Shown here: positions 46,122 through 55,160 of the stretch, piece by piece
Layout: every line of letters starts with the position of its first letter
Position numbering within the stretch: position 1 is the first letter of the stretch
Source of the DNA: Siccirubricoccus deserti
GTDB lineage: Bacteria; Pseudomonadota; Alphaproteobacteria; Acetobacterales; Acetobacteraceae
Assembly: GCF_014283215.1 (NCBI RefSeq)
Contig: NZ_JACOMF010000032.1
Location: 1-57,053 of the forward strand
DNA: 57,053 bases
Direction: 5' to 3'
The notes under the pieces: generated by a model
The model's input: only the letters and a program-made list of their open reading frames with translations
Database searches by the model: none
Told to the model about the DNA's origin: nothing
Position numbers and translations under genes: made by a program

Positions 46122-46168
46122 AGCGGATCGCGGAGGGGCTGAACGCCCCGGAGCGTGAATCCGCTCTA
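46119..46168. repeat. TAGAGCGGAT palindromic repeat, unit 1
   Basis: Fifty bases bounded by TAGAGCGGAT and ATCCGCTCTA, with an inner GGGGC/GCCCC hairpin. It begins at the smpB stop codon and could end smpB transcription. Confidence 0.8.
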
Positions 46169-46181
46169 CGAGTAAAATGGT

Positions 46182-46232
46182 TAGAGCGGATCGCGGAAGG
46201 GCGTGGATGCCCCGGAGCACCGATCCGCTGTA
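46182..46232. repeat. TAGAGCGGAT palindromic repeat, unit 2
   Basis: Bounded by TAGAGCGGATC and GATCCGCTGTA, with the same internal architecture as unit 1, 13 bases after it. The 3' boundary uses the CTGTA variant also seen at 24030. Confidence 0.8.
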
Positions 46233-46289
46233 GCGGCATTCTTGCATCCGTGGCGCCCACGGCCACCTAGGGCGGGTGAGGAGACAGGA

Positions 46290-46964
46290 ATGGCCGAGGA
46301 CGACGAACAGGTGCCCCTGACCGGCAAGCTGCGCGACAAGCTGGTCGAGAGCAAGCAGGCCTGGGCGCGCGAAGGCCGTCTGCTGACCGGCACCCATGCC
46401 GACCCTGCCCGCGACCGCCTGCCGCCCGGCCAGACGCTGGTGAAGGACTGGCCGGTGCTGGATCTCGGGGTGCAGCCGGAGGTCACGCCGGACCGCTGGC
46501 GGCTGCGGGTCGAAGGCTTGGTGCAGGCGCCGGTGCGGCTCACTCTGGAGGAGTTCATGGCGCTGCCCCAGGAGGAGCGGGTGAACGACATCCACTGCGT
46601 CACCCAATGGAGCCGCTACGACAATCATTGGCAGGGTGTGCCGGCGCGCGACCTGGTGGCGCTGGCCCGGCCGAAGGATGAGGCGCGCTTCGTCTCCTTC
46701 ACCAGCTACGATGGCTACACCACCAACGTTCCGCTGGAGGAGTTCATCCGCGACGAGGTGTTGCTCGCCCATAGCTGGGAGGGCGCGCCGCTGACCCGGC
46801 AGCATGGCGGGCCGGTGCGGGTGGTCCTGCCCCGGTTGTATTTCTGGAAGAGCCCGAAATGGGTGACACGGATCGAACTGCTGCGCGACGACCGCCCTGG
46901 ATTCTGGGAGGTGCGCGGCTACCACAACAACGGCGACCCGTGGCTGGAGGAGCGCTATGGCTGA
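46290..46964 (+). CDS. Sulfite-oxidase-like molybdopterin oxidoreductase
   Basis: A 224-residue protein made of the SUOX molybdopterin-binding fold alone. The molybdenum-ligating Cys103 is in DIHCVTQWSRYDNHWQG, and HGGPVRVVLPRLYFWKSPKW is the conserved late segment. The length fits the cytoplasmic YuiH-like subgroup of unknown substrate rather than MsrP, and no signal peptide is present. GAGGAGACAGG precedes the start. It overlaps gpx by eight bases, suggesting a joint role, perhaps in redox protection. Confidence 0.88.
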   Translation: MAEDDEQVPLTGKLRDKLVESKQAWAREGRLLTGTHADPARDRLPPGQTLVKDWPVLDLGVQPEVTPDRWRLRVEGLVQAPVRLTLEEFMALPQEERVNDIHCVTQWSRYDNHWQGVPARDLVALARPKDEARFVSFTSYDGYTTNVPLEEFIRDEVLLAHSWEGAPLTRQHGGPVRVVLPRLYFWKSPKWVTRIELLRDDRPGFWEVRGYHNNGDPWLEERYG

Positions 46965-47502
46965 GCCGACGCGACGGGCGGCCCTGGCGATCGGGGGGAT
47001 GCTGATGGCGGGTGATGCGGCGGCTGCGGGCCCGACGGCCTTCGACTTCCGGCTGGAGGCAATCGAGGGCGGGCCACTCGACCTCGGCCAATGGCGTGGC
47101 CGGCCGATGCTGGTGGTCAATACCGCCAGCTTCTGCGGCTATACGCCACAATATGCCGGGCTGCAGGCGCTGCACCGGCGCTATGGCATGCGCGGGCTGG
47201 TGGTGCTCGGCGTGCCGTCGCAGGACTTCAATCAGGAAAGCGGCGATGCCGCGACCATCAAGCAATTCTGCGATGCCACCTATAGCGTCGAATTCCCGAT
47301 GACCAACCTGGCGCATGTCCGCGGCGCCCAGGCCAGTCCCTTTTTCGCGTTCCTGGCCGAACGCGGCGGCGGTCCGCCGCGATGGAATTTTCATAAGTAC
47401 CTTGTGGCACGGGACGGCCGGAAGGTGCAGGGTTTCAGCACCCAGACCGGGCCGGAGGCGCCGGCGCTGGTCCAGGCAATCGAGGCTGCGTTGGCCGCCT
47501 AA
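46957..47502 (+). CDS. Glutathione peroxidase
   Basis: A 181-residue thioredoxin-fold peroxidase. The peroxidatic Cys60 is in VVNTASFCGYTPQYAGLQAL, VLGVPSQDFNQESGDAATI holds the Gln of the catalytic set, and PRWNFHKYLVARDG holds the Trp/Asn motif. The first 23 residues (RRAALAIGGMLMAGDAAAAG) look like a twin-arginine-less signal peptide, so export is likely. Its stop overlaps the convergent udg stop by four bases. Confidence 0.92.
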   Translation: MAEPTRRAALAIGGMLMAGDAAAAGPTAFDFRLEAIEGGPLDLGQWRGRPMLVVNTASFCGYTPQYAGLQALHRRYGMRGLVVLGVPSQDFNQESGDAATIKQFCDATYSVEFPMTNLAHVRGAQASPFFAFLAERGGGPPRWNFHKYLVARDGRKVQGFSTQTGPEAPALVQAIEAALAA

Positions 47503-48140
47503 CCCTGCGCCCGGGCGAGCACTTCGGCCACCACGGCCTCGAACATCGCCGCCGTCAGCCGCCGGGTCGAAGTGTTGTAGCGGCTGACATGATAGCTGTC
47601 GGCCAGCAGCAGTCCGCCCGGCAGCGCATGCATGGCGCCATGGGCGAAGGCGATACGGGAGGGCTTCAGCCCCAGCGCCCGCAGCAGCGCCGCATGCGCC
47701 AGCACGCCGAGCGCCAGCACCACCCGAAGATTCGGCATCGTCCGCAGCTCGCCGGCGAGGAAGCCGTTGCAGGCCCTGATCTCCGCCGTCTCCGGCAGAT
47801 TGGCCGGGGGAACGCAGCGCACCGCATTGGTCACCCGGCAGCCGGTCAGCGCCATGCCGTCATCCGGCCGTTCCTGGTACTCGCCGGTTGCCAACCCGAA
47901 GCGCAGCAGCGTGGCGTAGAGCAGCTTGCCCGCATGGTCGCCGGTGAAGGGGCGGCCGGTGCGGTTGGCGCCGCGCTGGCCCGGTGCCATGCCGAGCACC
48001 AGGATTGGCGCTTCGCGCGGGCCCCAACTCGGCACCGGCGCATTATGCCAGTCCGGGAAGGCGGCACGGTTCGCCATGCGCAGAGCCGCCAGCCGGGGGC
48101 AGAGCGGGCAATCTCGGCCCGGCTCGGCCGCCGCGCTCAC
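47499..48140 (-). CDS. Uracil-DNA glycosylase, family 5 (UdgB-like)
   Basis: A 213-residue iron-sulfur uracil-DNA glycosylase. The active-site motif A is GMAPGQRGANRTGRPFTGD, where Ala rather than a polar residue follows GM as in family 5. The second motif is HVSRYNTSTRRLT. Cysteines in CPLCPRL and the pair in VTNAVRC and IRACNGF should bind a 4Fe-4S cluster. It removes uracil and related lesions. Its start overlaps the end of the upstream NYN gene by four bases. Confidence 0.85.
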   Translation of the reverse strand: MSAAAEPGRDCPLCPRLAALRMANRAAFPDWHNAPVPSWGPREAPILVLGMAPGQRGANRTGRPFTGDHAGKLLYATLLRFGLATGEYQERPDDGMALTGCRVTNAVRCVPPANLPETAEIRACNGFLAGELRTMPNLRVVLALGVLAHAALLRALGLKPSRIAFAHGAMHALPGGLLLADSYHVSRYNTSTRRLTAAMFEAVVAEVLARAQG

Positions 48141-48766
48141 TCGGGCAGGTCCGGCGTCTCCCGGAAGGGCTCGGCCGGGGTGGCCCGGCTCAACGCTGGG
48201 CGCCCTGCCGCGGCGGGCGGCCGCGGGCGCGGCTCCACCTGGCGGCGGGTGATGTGCTCTGCCAGATCGGCCAGGTCGAGGAAGGCATCCGCCTGGCGCC
48301 GCAACTCATCGGCGATCATCGCCGGCTGGGTGCGAATGGTGGAGATCACCGTCACCCGGACCCCACGCCGCTGCACCGATTCGACCAGACGGCGCAAATC
48401 GCCGTCGCCGGAGAAGATCACGACGTGGTCCAGGTGCGCACTGAGGTCGAGCACATCGACCGCCATCTCGATATCGACGCTGCCTTTCACCCGGCGCCGG
48501 CCGGTGGCGTCGGTGAACTCCTTCGCCGGCTTGGTGACAACGGAATAGCCATTGTAACCGAGCCAGTCGACCAGCGGCCGCAGCGGCGAGTATTCCTCGG
48601 TTTCCAGCAACGCAGTGTAGTAGTAGGCGCGTACCAGATAGGCCCGCTGGCGGAAGTGGCCCAGCAGGTTCTTGTAGTCCACGTCGAACCCCAGGCTGCG
48701 GGAGGCGGCGTAGAGGTTTGCGCCATCGATGAAGACGGCGACGCGTTCGATCCGGTCGGGCTGCAA
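48137..48766 (-). CDS. NYN-domain (LabA-like) putative ribonuclease
   Basis: A 209-residue protein with a PIN-like NYN domain. VAVFIDGANLYAASRSLGFD carries the first Asp, GSVDIEMAVDVLDL the second, and VVIFSGDGDLRRLVESVQRR the third and fourth acidic residues. LabA/DUF88 proteins are predicted RNases or RNA-binding regulators. The C-terminal 50 residues are Pro/Arg-rich and disordered. It is upstream of and overlaps udg and is divergent from folK with 60 bases between them. Confidence 0.85.
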   Translation of the reverse strand: MQPDRIERVAVFIDGANLYAASRSLGFDVDYKNLLGHFRQRAYLVRAYYYTALLETEEYSPLRPLVDWLGYNGYSVVTKPAKEFTDATGRRRVKGSVDIEMAVDVLDLSAHLDHVVIFSGDGDLRRLVESVQRRGVRVTVISTIRTQPAMIADELRRQADAFLDLADLAEHITRRQVEPRPRPPAAAGRPALSRATPAEPFRETPDLPE

Positions 48767-48826
48767 GCTAGGGAACTCTCGAAATATGGTTCATGCCAAT
48801 GCGGCCCTTCAGATAGTAGGCGGGTA

Positions 48827-49354
48827 TTGAAGATTAGGAAGCGAGAAATCACCGTTCTTATCGCCCTTGGCGCGAATTTGCCCGGCCGGCGGGGCGAGAG
48901 TCCGCTGGAAACCTGCCGCTCGGCAGCGGCGGCGCTGGATTCGCTGCCGGGCCTCAGGCTGCGGGCTTTGTCCAGATGGTATAGGACAGCCCCGGTTGCA
49001 TCGGTTCCGGGGGCGCCGGTGTTTGTCAACGGTGTTGCGCGACTGGAAGGTCTCGCCAGCGATCCGGCGACGCTGCTGGCAGCGTTGCACCTCATCGAAG
49101 ATGACGCGGGACGGCAGCGCCCGTTCCCCAACGCGCCGCGCCGCCTGGACCTTGACCTCATCGACATCGAGGGGCTGGTCCGCCACTCGCCCGACCCGAT
49201 TCTACCGCATCCACGGGCGCATCTTCGCCGCTTCGTCCTCCAGCCGCTGGCCGATGTCGCACCTGACTGGGTCCATCCGGTCCTGCGGCGCGACGTGGCG
49301 GCGCTGCTGGCGGCGCTGCCGACCGAGGACCTGCCGCAACCCATCGGAGGATGA
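48827..49354 (+). CDS. folK: HPPK (2-amino-4-hydroxy-6-hydroxymethyldihydropteridine diphosphokinase)
   Basis: A 175-residue folate-pathway enzyme. It has VLIALGANLPGRRGESPLE, the SRWYRTAPV pterin region, VNGVARLE and RPFPNAPRRLDLDLIDIEG, matching the RWGPRxLDLDLL signature in relaxed form. No ATG precedes the conserved start in frame, so TTG at 48827 (LKIRKREITVLIAL) is the probable initiator, with only GGCGGG upstream. No folB or folP is adjacent. Confidence 0.85.
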   Translation: MKIRKREITVLIALGANLPGRRGESPLETCRSAAAALDSLPGLRLRALSRWYRTAPVASVPGAPVFVNGVARLEGLASDPATLLAALHLIEDDAGRQRPFPNAPRRLDLDLIDIEGLVRHSPDPILPHPRAHLRRFVLQPLADVAPDWVHPVLRRDVAALLAALPTEDLPQPIGG

Positions 49355-49599
49355 GATGGGGGCTTCCTGGCAGGTGCCAAGGCTGGGCATTCCGACTCGA
49401 TGCGCCCGGTCGGCGGTGCCCTCGCGACCGGTACTGCTTGACCCGGGCCGGACCCCGGCGTAATGGGCACGACCCGGTCCAGGCCGGTTTCGCGGTCCCC
49501 CGTTGATGGGGGGCTCCGCCGCTCCGCGATGGCTCGCGCAGCGGCGCGTTTCGTTTTGGGGGCATCCCTGCCCCGCAGGCAAGGGTCAAGGCAGCCGCG
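49355..49599. other. Gene-free stretch upstream of ffh
   Basis: About 245 bases with no protein-like frame. CCCCC-GTTGAT-GGGGG and a GCCGCT/AGCGGC hairpin lie at about 49498-49545, 60 bases before ffh, and may terminate folK or affect ffh. SRP RNA landmarks were sought and not found. Confidence 0.4.
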
Positions 49600-51000
49600 A
49601 TGTTCGAGGCGTTGTCCGGCAAGCTGAACGGGGTCTTCGACCGGCTGCGCCGCCGCGGCGCGCTGTCCGAGGCCGACGTGACCGAGGCGCTGCGCGAAGT
49701 GCGGGTGGCGCTGCTGGAAGCCGATGTCGCGCTGCCGGTGGTCAGGGATCTCATCGCCAAGGTGCGCGAGCGGGCAGTCGGGGTCGAGGTGCTGAAGAGC
49801 GTCTCCCCGGCGCAGCAGGTCATCAAGATCGTCCATGACGCGCTGGTCGAGGCGCTGGGCGGCGGCGCGGCCGATGCCGGGCAGCGCGGCATCGACCTGG
49901 CCGCGGCGGCGCCGGTCGCCATCCTGATGGTCGGCCTGCAGGGCTCGGGCAAGACCACCACCTCGGGCAAGATCGCGCTGCGGCTGAAGGGCCGCGAGAA
50001 GAAGAAGGTGCTGCTGGCGTCGCTCGACGTGCACCGTCCGGCGGCGCAGCTGCAGCTGGAGACGCTGGCGAAGCAGGTGGGCGTCGCCAGCCTGCCGATC
50101 GTCGCCGGCCAGACCCCGCTGCAGATCGCCGCTCGCGCCATGGACCAGGCGCGGCGCGAGCTGTTCGATGTGGTGGTGCTGGACACCGCCGGGCGCCTCG
50201 CCATCGATGAGACGCTGATGGACGAGGTCGCCGCGGTGAAGCTGGCGACCCAGCCGCATGAGACGCTGCTGGTCGTGGATGCCATGACCGGACAGGATGC
50301 GGTGAATACCGCCCGCGCCTTCCAGGACAAGGTCGGCGTCACCGGCATCGTCATGACCCGGATCGACGGTGACGCCCGCGGTGGTGCCGCCTTGTCGATG
50401 CGTGCCGTCACCGGCGCACCCATAAAATTGCTCGGCGCCGGCGAGAAGCTGGATGCGCTGGAGGATTTCCACCCCGACCGCATCGCCGGCCGCATCCTTG
50501 GCATGGGCGACATCGTCAGCCTGGTGGAGCGCGCGGCCGAGACCATCGACCGGGACGAGGCGGAGAAGCTCGCGGCCCGGATGCAGAAGGGCCAGTTCAC
50601 GCTGGAGGATTACGCGTCCCAGCTGAAGCAGATCGGCAAGATGGGTTCGCTCTCCGGCATCCTCGGCATGCTGCCGGGCATCGGAAAGATGAAGCAGCAG
50701 ATCGAGGATGCGAACCTCGATAACACCATGCTGAAGCGGCAGGCGGCGATCATCGGCTCGATGACGCCGAAGGAACGGCGGACACCGGACATCATCAAGG
50801 CGTCGCGCAAGCGCCGCATCGCCGCCGGCAGCGGGACCTCCGTGCAGGAGGTGAACAAGCTGCTGAAGAGCTTCGACGACATGTCCGTGATGATGAAGCG
50901 GATGAACAAGCTCGGCCAGAAGGGGCTGATGCGGGGCGGGCTCGCCGCGCTGATGCCGAAGGGAATGCAGGGACCCGGCGGTGGCCGGCGTCCCTTCTAG
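49600..51000 (+). CDS. ffh: Signal recognition particle protein
   Basis: A 466-residue SRP54 GTPase that binds signal sequences and 4.5S RNA. The N-domain helices (1-90) lead to G1 GLQGSGKTTTSGK, LDTAGRLAID as G3, TRIDGDARGGAALS as G4 and the closing AAGEKL-like region. The Met-rich M domain starts near residue 325 with ILGMLPGIGKMK and ends in MMKRMNKLGQKGLMRGGLA. It heads the ffh-rpsP-rimM-trmD-rplS unit, spaced 27, 22, -4 and 25 bases. Confidence 0.97.
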   Translation: MFEALSGKLNGVFDRLRRRGALSEADVTEALREVRVALLEADVALPVVRDLIAKVRERAVGVEVLKSVSPAQQVIKIVHDALVEALGGGAADAGQRGIDLAAAAPVAILMVGLQGSGKTTTSGKIALRLKGREKKKVLLASLDVHRPAAQLQLETLAKQVGVASLPIVAGQTPLQIAARAMDQARRELFDVVVLDTAGRLAIDETLMDEVAAVKLATQPHETLLVVDAMTGQDAVNTARAFQDKVGVTGIVMTRIDGDARGGAALSMRAVTGAPIKLLGAGEKLDALEDFHPDRIAGRILGMGDIVSLVERAAETIDRDEAEKLAARMQKGQFTLEDYASQLKQIGKMGSLSGILGMLPGIGKMKQQIEDANLDNTMLKRQAAIIGSMTPKERRTPDIIKASRKRRIAAGSGTSVQEVNKLLKSFDDMSVMMKRMNKLGQKGLMRGGLAALMPKGMQGPGGGRRPF

Positions 51001-51027
51001 ACACAAGCACGGAGTGACAGTGACACC

Positions 51028-51360
51028 ATGGGCCTGAAGATCCGCCTCGCGCGCGCCGGCGCCAAGAAGCGTCCCTACTACCACATCGTGGTGGCCGACA
51101 GCCGCAGCCCGCGCGACGGCCGCTTCATCGAGAAGCTCGGCAGCTACAACCCGATGCTGCCGTCCGATCATGCCGACCGCGTCCGTTTGGTCGAGGAGCG
51201 GGTGAAGCATTGGCTGGGCCAGGGCGCGCTGGCCACCGACCGGGTGGCCAAGTTCCTGGGCAAGACCGGCCTCGCGCCGATGCCGGTGTTCCCGGAGCAG
51301 CCGAAGCAGTCGGCGCCGAAGAAGAAGGCGCAGGAGCGCGCCGCCGCCGCCGCGGGTTGA
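51028..51360 (+). CDS. rpsP: 30S ribosomal protein S16
   Basis: A 110-residue ribosomal protein. [20 protein letters not shown] and [15 protein letters not shown] are the invariant N-terminal block, followed by [20 protein letters not shown]. The C-terminal Lys/Ala-rich tail ([13 protein letters not shown]) is longer than in E. coli (82 residues), as is usual in alphaproteobacteria. Confidence 0.97.
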   Translation: MGLKIRLARAGAKKRPYYHIVVADSRSPRDGRFIEKLGSYNPMLPSDHADRVRLVEERVKHWLGQGALATDRVAKFLGKTGLAPMPVFPEQPKQSAPKKKAQERAAAAAG

Positions 51361-51382
51361 GGCATAGGTCGGGGCCACTGAC

Positions 51383-51901
51383 GTGTCGGACAAGCGGATA
51401 CTGGTGGGGGAGATCGGCCGGCCGCACGGCGTGCGCGGCCTGGTGAGGCTGCGCAGCTTCACCGCCGATCCCGGCGCCATCGCCGATTACGGCCCGTTGA
51501 CCGACGCCACCGGGACCCAGCGCTACGCCATCACCGTGTTGGCCGATGGGCTGGCGCGGATCGAGGGCGTCACCGACCGCGACGCTGCCCAGCGGATGAC
51601 CGGCACCAAGCTCTATGTCGAGCGGCGGCAGCTGCCGCCGCCCGAACCAGACGAGTTCTACCTCGCCGATCTGGTCGGGCTGCGGGCGGAGACGCCAGCG
51701 GGCCAGCCGCTCGGCGCTGTCCGGGCGGTGGAGGACCACGGCGCCGGTAGCTTCCTGGTGCTGGATGGCCCACCGGAGCGCCTGCTGCCCTTCAACCGCG
51801 CCGTGGTGCCGGAGGTTGATCTGGCCAGAGGCCGGCTGGTGGTGGTGCCGCCCGATGAGGTTGTTGTTCCGCCCGCCGCCGGGGAGCGGGCCGCTGAATG
51901 A
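51383..51901 (+). CDS. rimM: Ribosome maturation factor RimM
   Basis: A 172-residue 16S rRNA processing factor binding S19. The N-terminal RimM barrel starts [18 protein letters not shown] and the PRC-barrel half contains [10 protein letters not shown] and [20 protein letters not shown]. The start is GTG at 51383. The stop overlaps trmD's ATG by four bases. Confidence 0.95.
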   Translation: MSDKRILVGEIGRPHGVRGLVRLRSFTADPGAIADYGPLTDATGTQRYAITVLADGLARIEGVTDRDAAQRMTGTKLYVERRQLPPPEPDEFYLADLVGLRAETPAGQPLGAVRAVEDHGAGSFLVLDGPPERLLPFNRAVVPEVDLARGRLVVVPPDEVVVPPAAGERAAE

Positions 51902-52635
51902 ACTGGCACGCCTCCGTCCTGACCCTCTTCCCCGAGATGTTCCCGGGGCCGCTCGGCCATTCCCTGGCCGGGAAGGCGCTGCGCGAATCCCGCTGGGCGC
52001 TCGATGCCATCGACATCCGGGGCTTCGCCACGGATCGTCATCGCAGCGTGGATGACACGCCCTGCGGCGGTGGGGCCGGAATGGTGCTGCGGCCGGATGT
52101 GGTGGACGCCGCGGTCGGCGCCGCACTGGCAGCCGGACCTGACCGGCCGGCGGTTGTGCTGACGCCGCGCGGCACGCCGCTCGACCAGTCGACGGTGCGC
52201 CGGCTGGCCGAGGGGGCTGGCGTGGTGGTGCTCTGCGGTCGCTTCGAGGGCATCGACCAGCGGGTCATCGAGGCGCGCAACCTGCAGGAGATCTCGATCG
52301 GCGACTACGTGCTGTCCGGTGGCGAGCCGGCGGCCATGGTCCTGCTCGACGCCTGCGTGCGCCTGCTGCCCGGTGTCATGGGCGCCGCCGACAGCGCCGT
52401 GGAGGAAAGCTTCAGCGGCGGCCTGCTGGAATACCCGCACTACACCCGTCCCGCCGAATGGAACGGCCGCGCCGTGCCGCCGGTGCTGCTTTCCGGCCAC
52501 CACGCCGAGATCGCGCGCTGGCGCCGGGCCGAGGCGGAACGCATCACCCGAGAACGCCGGCCCGACCTCTGGGCCCGGCTGCATCCCAATGCCGCGGAGG
52601 CGGGGGCCATGGACGGCCGCCCCGCCGCCGCCTAA
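51898..52635 (+). CDS. trmD: tRNA (guanine37-N1)-methyltransferase
   Basis: A 245-residue SPOUT methyltransferase. The knot residues are in [25 protein letters not shown] and [18 protein letters not shown], which bind [17 protein letters not shown] and YTRPAEW are also conserved. It methylates G37 of tRNAs for Pro, Leu and Arg, preventing frameshifts. Its ATG overlaps rimM's stop and rplS follows after 25 bases. Confidence 0.97.
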   Translation: MNWHASVLTLFPEMFPGPLGHSLAGKALRESRWALDAIDIRGFATDRHRSVDDTPCGGGAGMVLRPDVVDAAVGAALAAGPDRPAVVLTPRGTPLDQSTVRRLAEGAGVVVLCGRFEGIDQRVIEARNLQEISIGDYVLSGGEPAAMVLLDACVRLLPGVMGAADSAVEESFSGGLLEYPHYTRPAEWNGRAVPPVLLSGHHAEIARWRRAEAERITRERRPDLWARLHPNAAEAGAMDGRPAAA

Positions 52636-52660
52636 ACCGATTGACGAAAGGACCACCCTC

Positions 52661-53032
52661 ATGAACCTGCTGCAGCAGTTCGAGACCGAGCAGCTCAACC
52701 GCCTCGTTGCCGCCCGCGCCGTGCCGGAATTCGCCCCGGGCGATACCGTCCGCGTGATGGTGAAGGTGGTCGAGGGCGAGCGGACCCGGACCCAGGCCTA
52801 TGAGGGCGTGGTCATCGCCCGCTCCAACCGCGGCGTGAACAGCAATTTCACCGTCCGCAAGCTCTCCTACGGCGAGGGCGTGGAGCGCGTCTTCCCGCTG
52901 TACTCCCCTTCGATCGCCGAGATCGCGGTGGTGCGGCGCGGCAAGGTGCGGCGGGCGAAGCTGTATTACCTGCGTGGGCGCACCGGCAAGGCCGCGCGCA
53001 TCCAGGAGAAGCAACAGGACAGGCAGGGCTGA
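52661..53032 (+). CDS. rplS: 50S ribosomal protein L19
   Basis: A 123-residue ribosomal protein at the subunit interface. [40 protein letters not shown] and [10 protein letters not shown] are the conserved core, and the tail ends [16 protein letters not shown]. It closes the ffh-rplS unit; a terminator follows before leuC. Confidence 0.97.
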   Translation: MNLLQQFETEQLNRLVAARAVPEFAPGDTVRVMVKVVEGERTRTQAYEGVVIARSNRGVNSNFTVRKLSYGEGVERVFPLYSPSIAEIAVVRRGKVRRAKLYYLRGRTGKAARIQEKQQDRQG

Positions 53033-53039
53033 TTGCCCG

Positions 53040-53062
53040 GCGCCCCCGCGCGGGGCGCTTTC
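53040..53062 (+). terminator. Terminator between rplS and leuC
   Basis: Stem GCGCCCC / GGGGCGC with a CGCGC loop, then TTTC. It is 7 bases after rplS and 18 before leuC; it probably gives partial termination since no separate leuC promoter is obvious in the remaining gap. Confidence 0.65.
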
Positions 53063-53080
53063 GGTGAGGTGAGGGACGCA

Positions 53081-54511
53081 ATGTCAGCGCAGAAGCCGCG
53101 CACACTGTTCGACAAGATCTGGGACGCGCATGTCGTCGAGACGCTGCCCGACGGCACCGCACTGCTCTACATCGACCTCCACCTTACCCATGAGGTGACC
53201 ACGCCGCAGGCCTTCGACGGCCTGCGTGCCGCCGGCCGCAAGCTGCGCCGGCCGGATGCGACGCTCGGCGTCATCGACCACAACATCGCCACCGACAGCT
53301 CCCGCTACACCGGCATCATCGACCCCGAGAGCCGGCTGCAGGTGGAGACGCTGGAGCGGAACGCCGCTGAATTCGGCATGCCGCTGATCCCGCTGCTGGA
53401 TGAGCGGCAGGGCATCGTCCACGTCATCGGGCCGGAGCTTGGCCGTTCGCTGCCGGGCATGACCATCGTCTGCGGCGACAGCCATACCTCGACCCATGGC
53501 GCCATGGGTGCGCTGGCCTTCGGCATCGGCACCTCCGAGGTCGAGCACGTGCTGGCGACCCAGACCCTGCTGCAGAAGCCGGCGAAGAACATGCAGGTGT
53601 TGGTCGAGGGCAACCTCGCGGTCGGCTGTTCCGGCAAGGACATCACCCTGGCGGTGATCGGCAAGATCGGCACCGCGGGCGGCACCGGCCATGTGATCGA
53701 GTATTGCGGCGATACCATCCGCGCGCTCGACATGGCCGGGCGCATGACGGTGTCCAACATGGCGATCGAGGGCGGGGCGCGGGCCGGGCTGATTGCTCCC
53801 GACCAGACCACCTTCGACTACATCGCCAGGACGCCGGATGGCCCGAAGGGCGCGTCCTTCGAGCGGGCGCTGGCCTGGTGGAAGACGTTGCCCTCCGATC
53901 CCGGCGCGCATTTCGACAAGGTGGTGAAGCTGGCGGCGCATGAGATCGCGCCGCAGGTCACCTGGGGCACCAGCCCGGAGGACGTGCTGCCGATCACCGG
54001 CGTGGTGCCGGATCCGGAAGAGGCGGCGGACGAAGCCCGCCGCGCCCAGCTGCGGCGCATGGTGGAATACATGGGGCTGACGCCAGGCCAGCGACTGCAG
54101 GACCTGCCGGTCGATGTCGTCTTCATCGGCAGCTGCACCAACAGCCGGATCGAGGACATCCGCATCGCCGCCAGCATCGCCCGCGGCCGCAAGGTCGCCG
54201 ATGGCGTGCGCGCGCTGGTGGTGCCGGGCAGCGGGTTGGTGAAGAAGCAGGCGGAGGCCGAGGGCCTCGACCGCATCCTCACCGAGGCCGGCTTCGAGTG
54301 GCGCGAGGCGGGCTGTTCCATGTGCCTCGGCATGAACCCGGACAAGCTGAAGCCGGGCCAGCGCAGCGCCTCCACCTCGAACCGCAATTTCGAGGGACGC
54401 CAGGGGCCGGGCGGGCGGACACATCTGCTCTCGCCGGCCATGGCGGCGGCAGCGGCGATCGCCGGGCATCTGGCCGATGTGCGCGACTACCAGCCGAAAG
54501 AGGGTGTGTGA
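53081..54511 (+). CDS. leuC: 3-isopropylmalate dehydratase large subunit
   Basis: A 476-residue aconitase-family subunit. Cysteines for the 4Fe-4S cluster are in [12 protein letters not shown] and in [30 protein letters not shown] and [20 protein letters not shown] are further signatures. With LeuD it isomerises 2-isopropylmalate to 3-isopropylmalate. GAGGGACG precedes the ATG. The leuD ATG overlaps the stop by one base. Confidence 0.97.
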   Translation: MSAQKPRTLFDKIWDAHVVETLPDGTALLYIDLHLTHEVTTPQAFDGLRAAGRKLRRPDATLGVIDHNIATDSSRYTGIIDPESRLQVETLERNAAEFGMPLIPLLDERQGIVHVIGPELGRSLPGMTIVCGDSHTSTHGAMGALAFGIGTSEVEHVLATQTLLQKPAKNMQVLVEGNLAVGCSGKDITLAVIGKIGTAGGTGHVIEYCGDTIRALDMAGRMTVSNMAIEGGARAGLIAPDQTTFDYIARTPDGPKGASFERALAWWKTLPSDPGAHFDKVVKLAAHEIAPQVTWGTSPEDVLPITGVVPDPEEAADEARRAQLRRMVEYMGLTPGQRLQDLPVDVVFIGSCTNSRIEDIRIAASIARGRKVADGVRALVVPGSGLVKKQAEAEGLDRILTEAGFEWREAGCSMCLGMNPDKLKPGQRSASTSNRNFEGRQGPGGRTHLLSPAMAAAAAIAGHLADVRDYQPKEGV

Positions 54512-55125
54512 TGGAAGCCTTCACCACGCTGACCGGCATTGCCGCGCCGATGCCGCAGGCCAATGTCGACACGGACAAGATCATCCCGGCCCGCTTCCTG
54601 AAGTCGATCAGCCGCAGCGGCTTCGGCAAGCACCTGTTCGCCAATGCGCGCTACCGCGAGGACGGCTCGGAGAACCCCGACTTCGTCCTCAACCAGGAAC
54701 CCTACCGCCGCGCCGAGATCCTTATCGCCTTCGAGAATTTCGGCTGCGGCTCCTCGCGCGAGCATGCACCCTGGGCGCTGCTGGATTTCGGCATCCGCTG
54801 CGTCATTGCGCCGGATTTCGCCGATATCTTCCACAACAACAGCTTCAAGAACGGCGTCCTGCCGGTGAAGCTGCCGCGCGCGGTGTGCGAGCAGCTGATG
54901 GAGGATGCCCGGCTTGGCGGCAATGCGCGCATCACCGTTGACCTGGAGCGCCAGGTGGTGGTGCGGCCTTCCGGCGAGGAGATCCCCTTCCAGGTCGACC
55001 CGCTGCGACGGCACCTGCTGCTGAACGGCCTCGACGACATCGGCCAGACCATGCAGCACGCTCCGGCGATCGATGGTTTCGAAGCGCGGCAGAAGGCGGC
55101 GCAACCCTGGCTCTACGGCGGCTGA
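54511..55125 (+). CDS. leuD: 3-isopropylmalate dehydratase small subunit
   Basis: A 204-residue swivel-domain subunit. [35 protein letters not shown] and [16 protein letters not shown] are the LeuD signatures. Its ATG shares a base with the leuC stop (TGATG), giving coupled translation and equal amounts of both subunits. leuB follows after 35 bases. Confidence 0.97.
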   Translation: MEAFTTLTGIAAPMPQANVDTDKIIPARFLKSISRSGFGKHLFANARYREDGSENPDFVLNQEPYRRAEILIAFENFGCGSSREHAPWALLDFGIRCVIAPDFADIFHNNSFKNGVLPVKLPRAVCEQLMEDARLGGNARITVDLERQVVVRPSGEEIPFQVDPLRRHLLLNGLDDIGQTMQHAPAIDGFEARQKAAQPWLYGG

Positions 55126-55160
55126 CTCGCCACCGCCTACACACTGGAGACGTCCCGCGT

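Noticed and set aside
46119-46232. Tandem repeats after smpB as a mini CRISPR
   Set aside because: Only two palindromic units with no equal-length unique spacers, and the same unit recurs elsewhere beside a stop codon; it is a REP-like repeat.
46122-46289. tmRNA next to smpB
   Set aside because: No tRNA-like acceptor/T-arm (GGTTCGA) or tag reading frame is present; the interval is filled by palindromic repeats.
49464-49599. SRP (4.5S) RNA upstream of ffh
   Set aside because: The GGAA-tetraloop and asymmetric-loop landmarks of SRP RNA are not present; only simple hairpins are seen.
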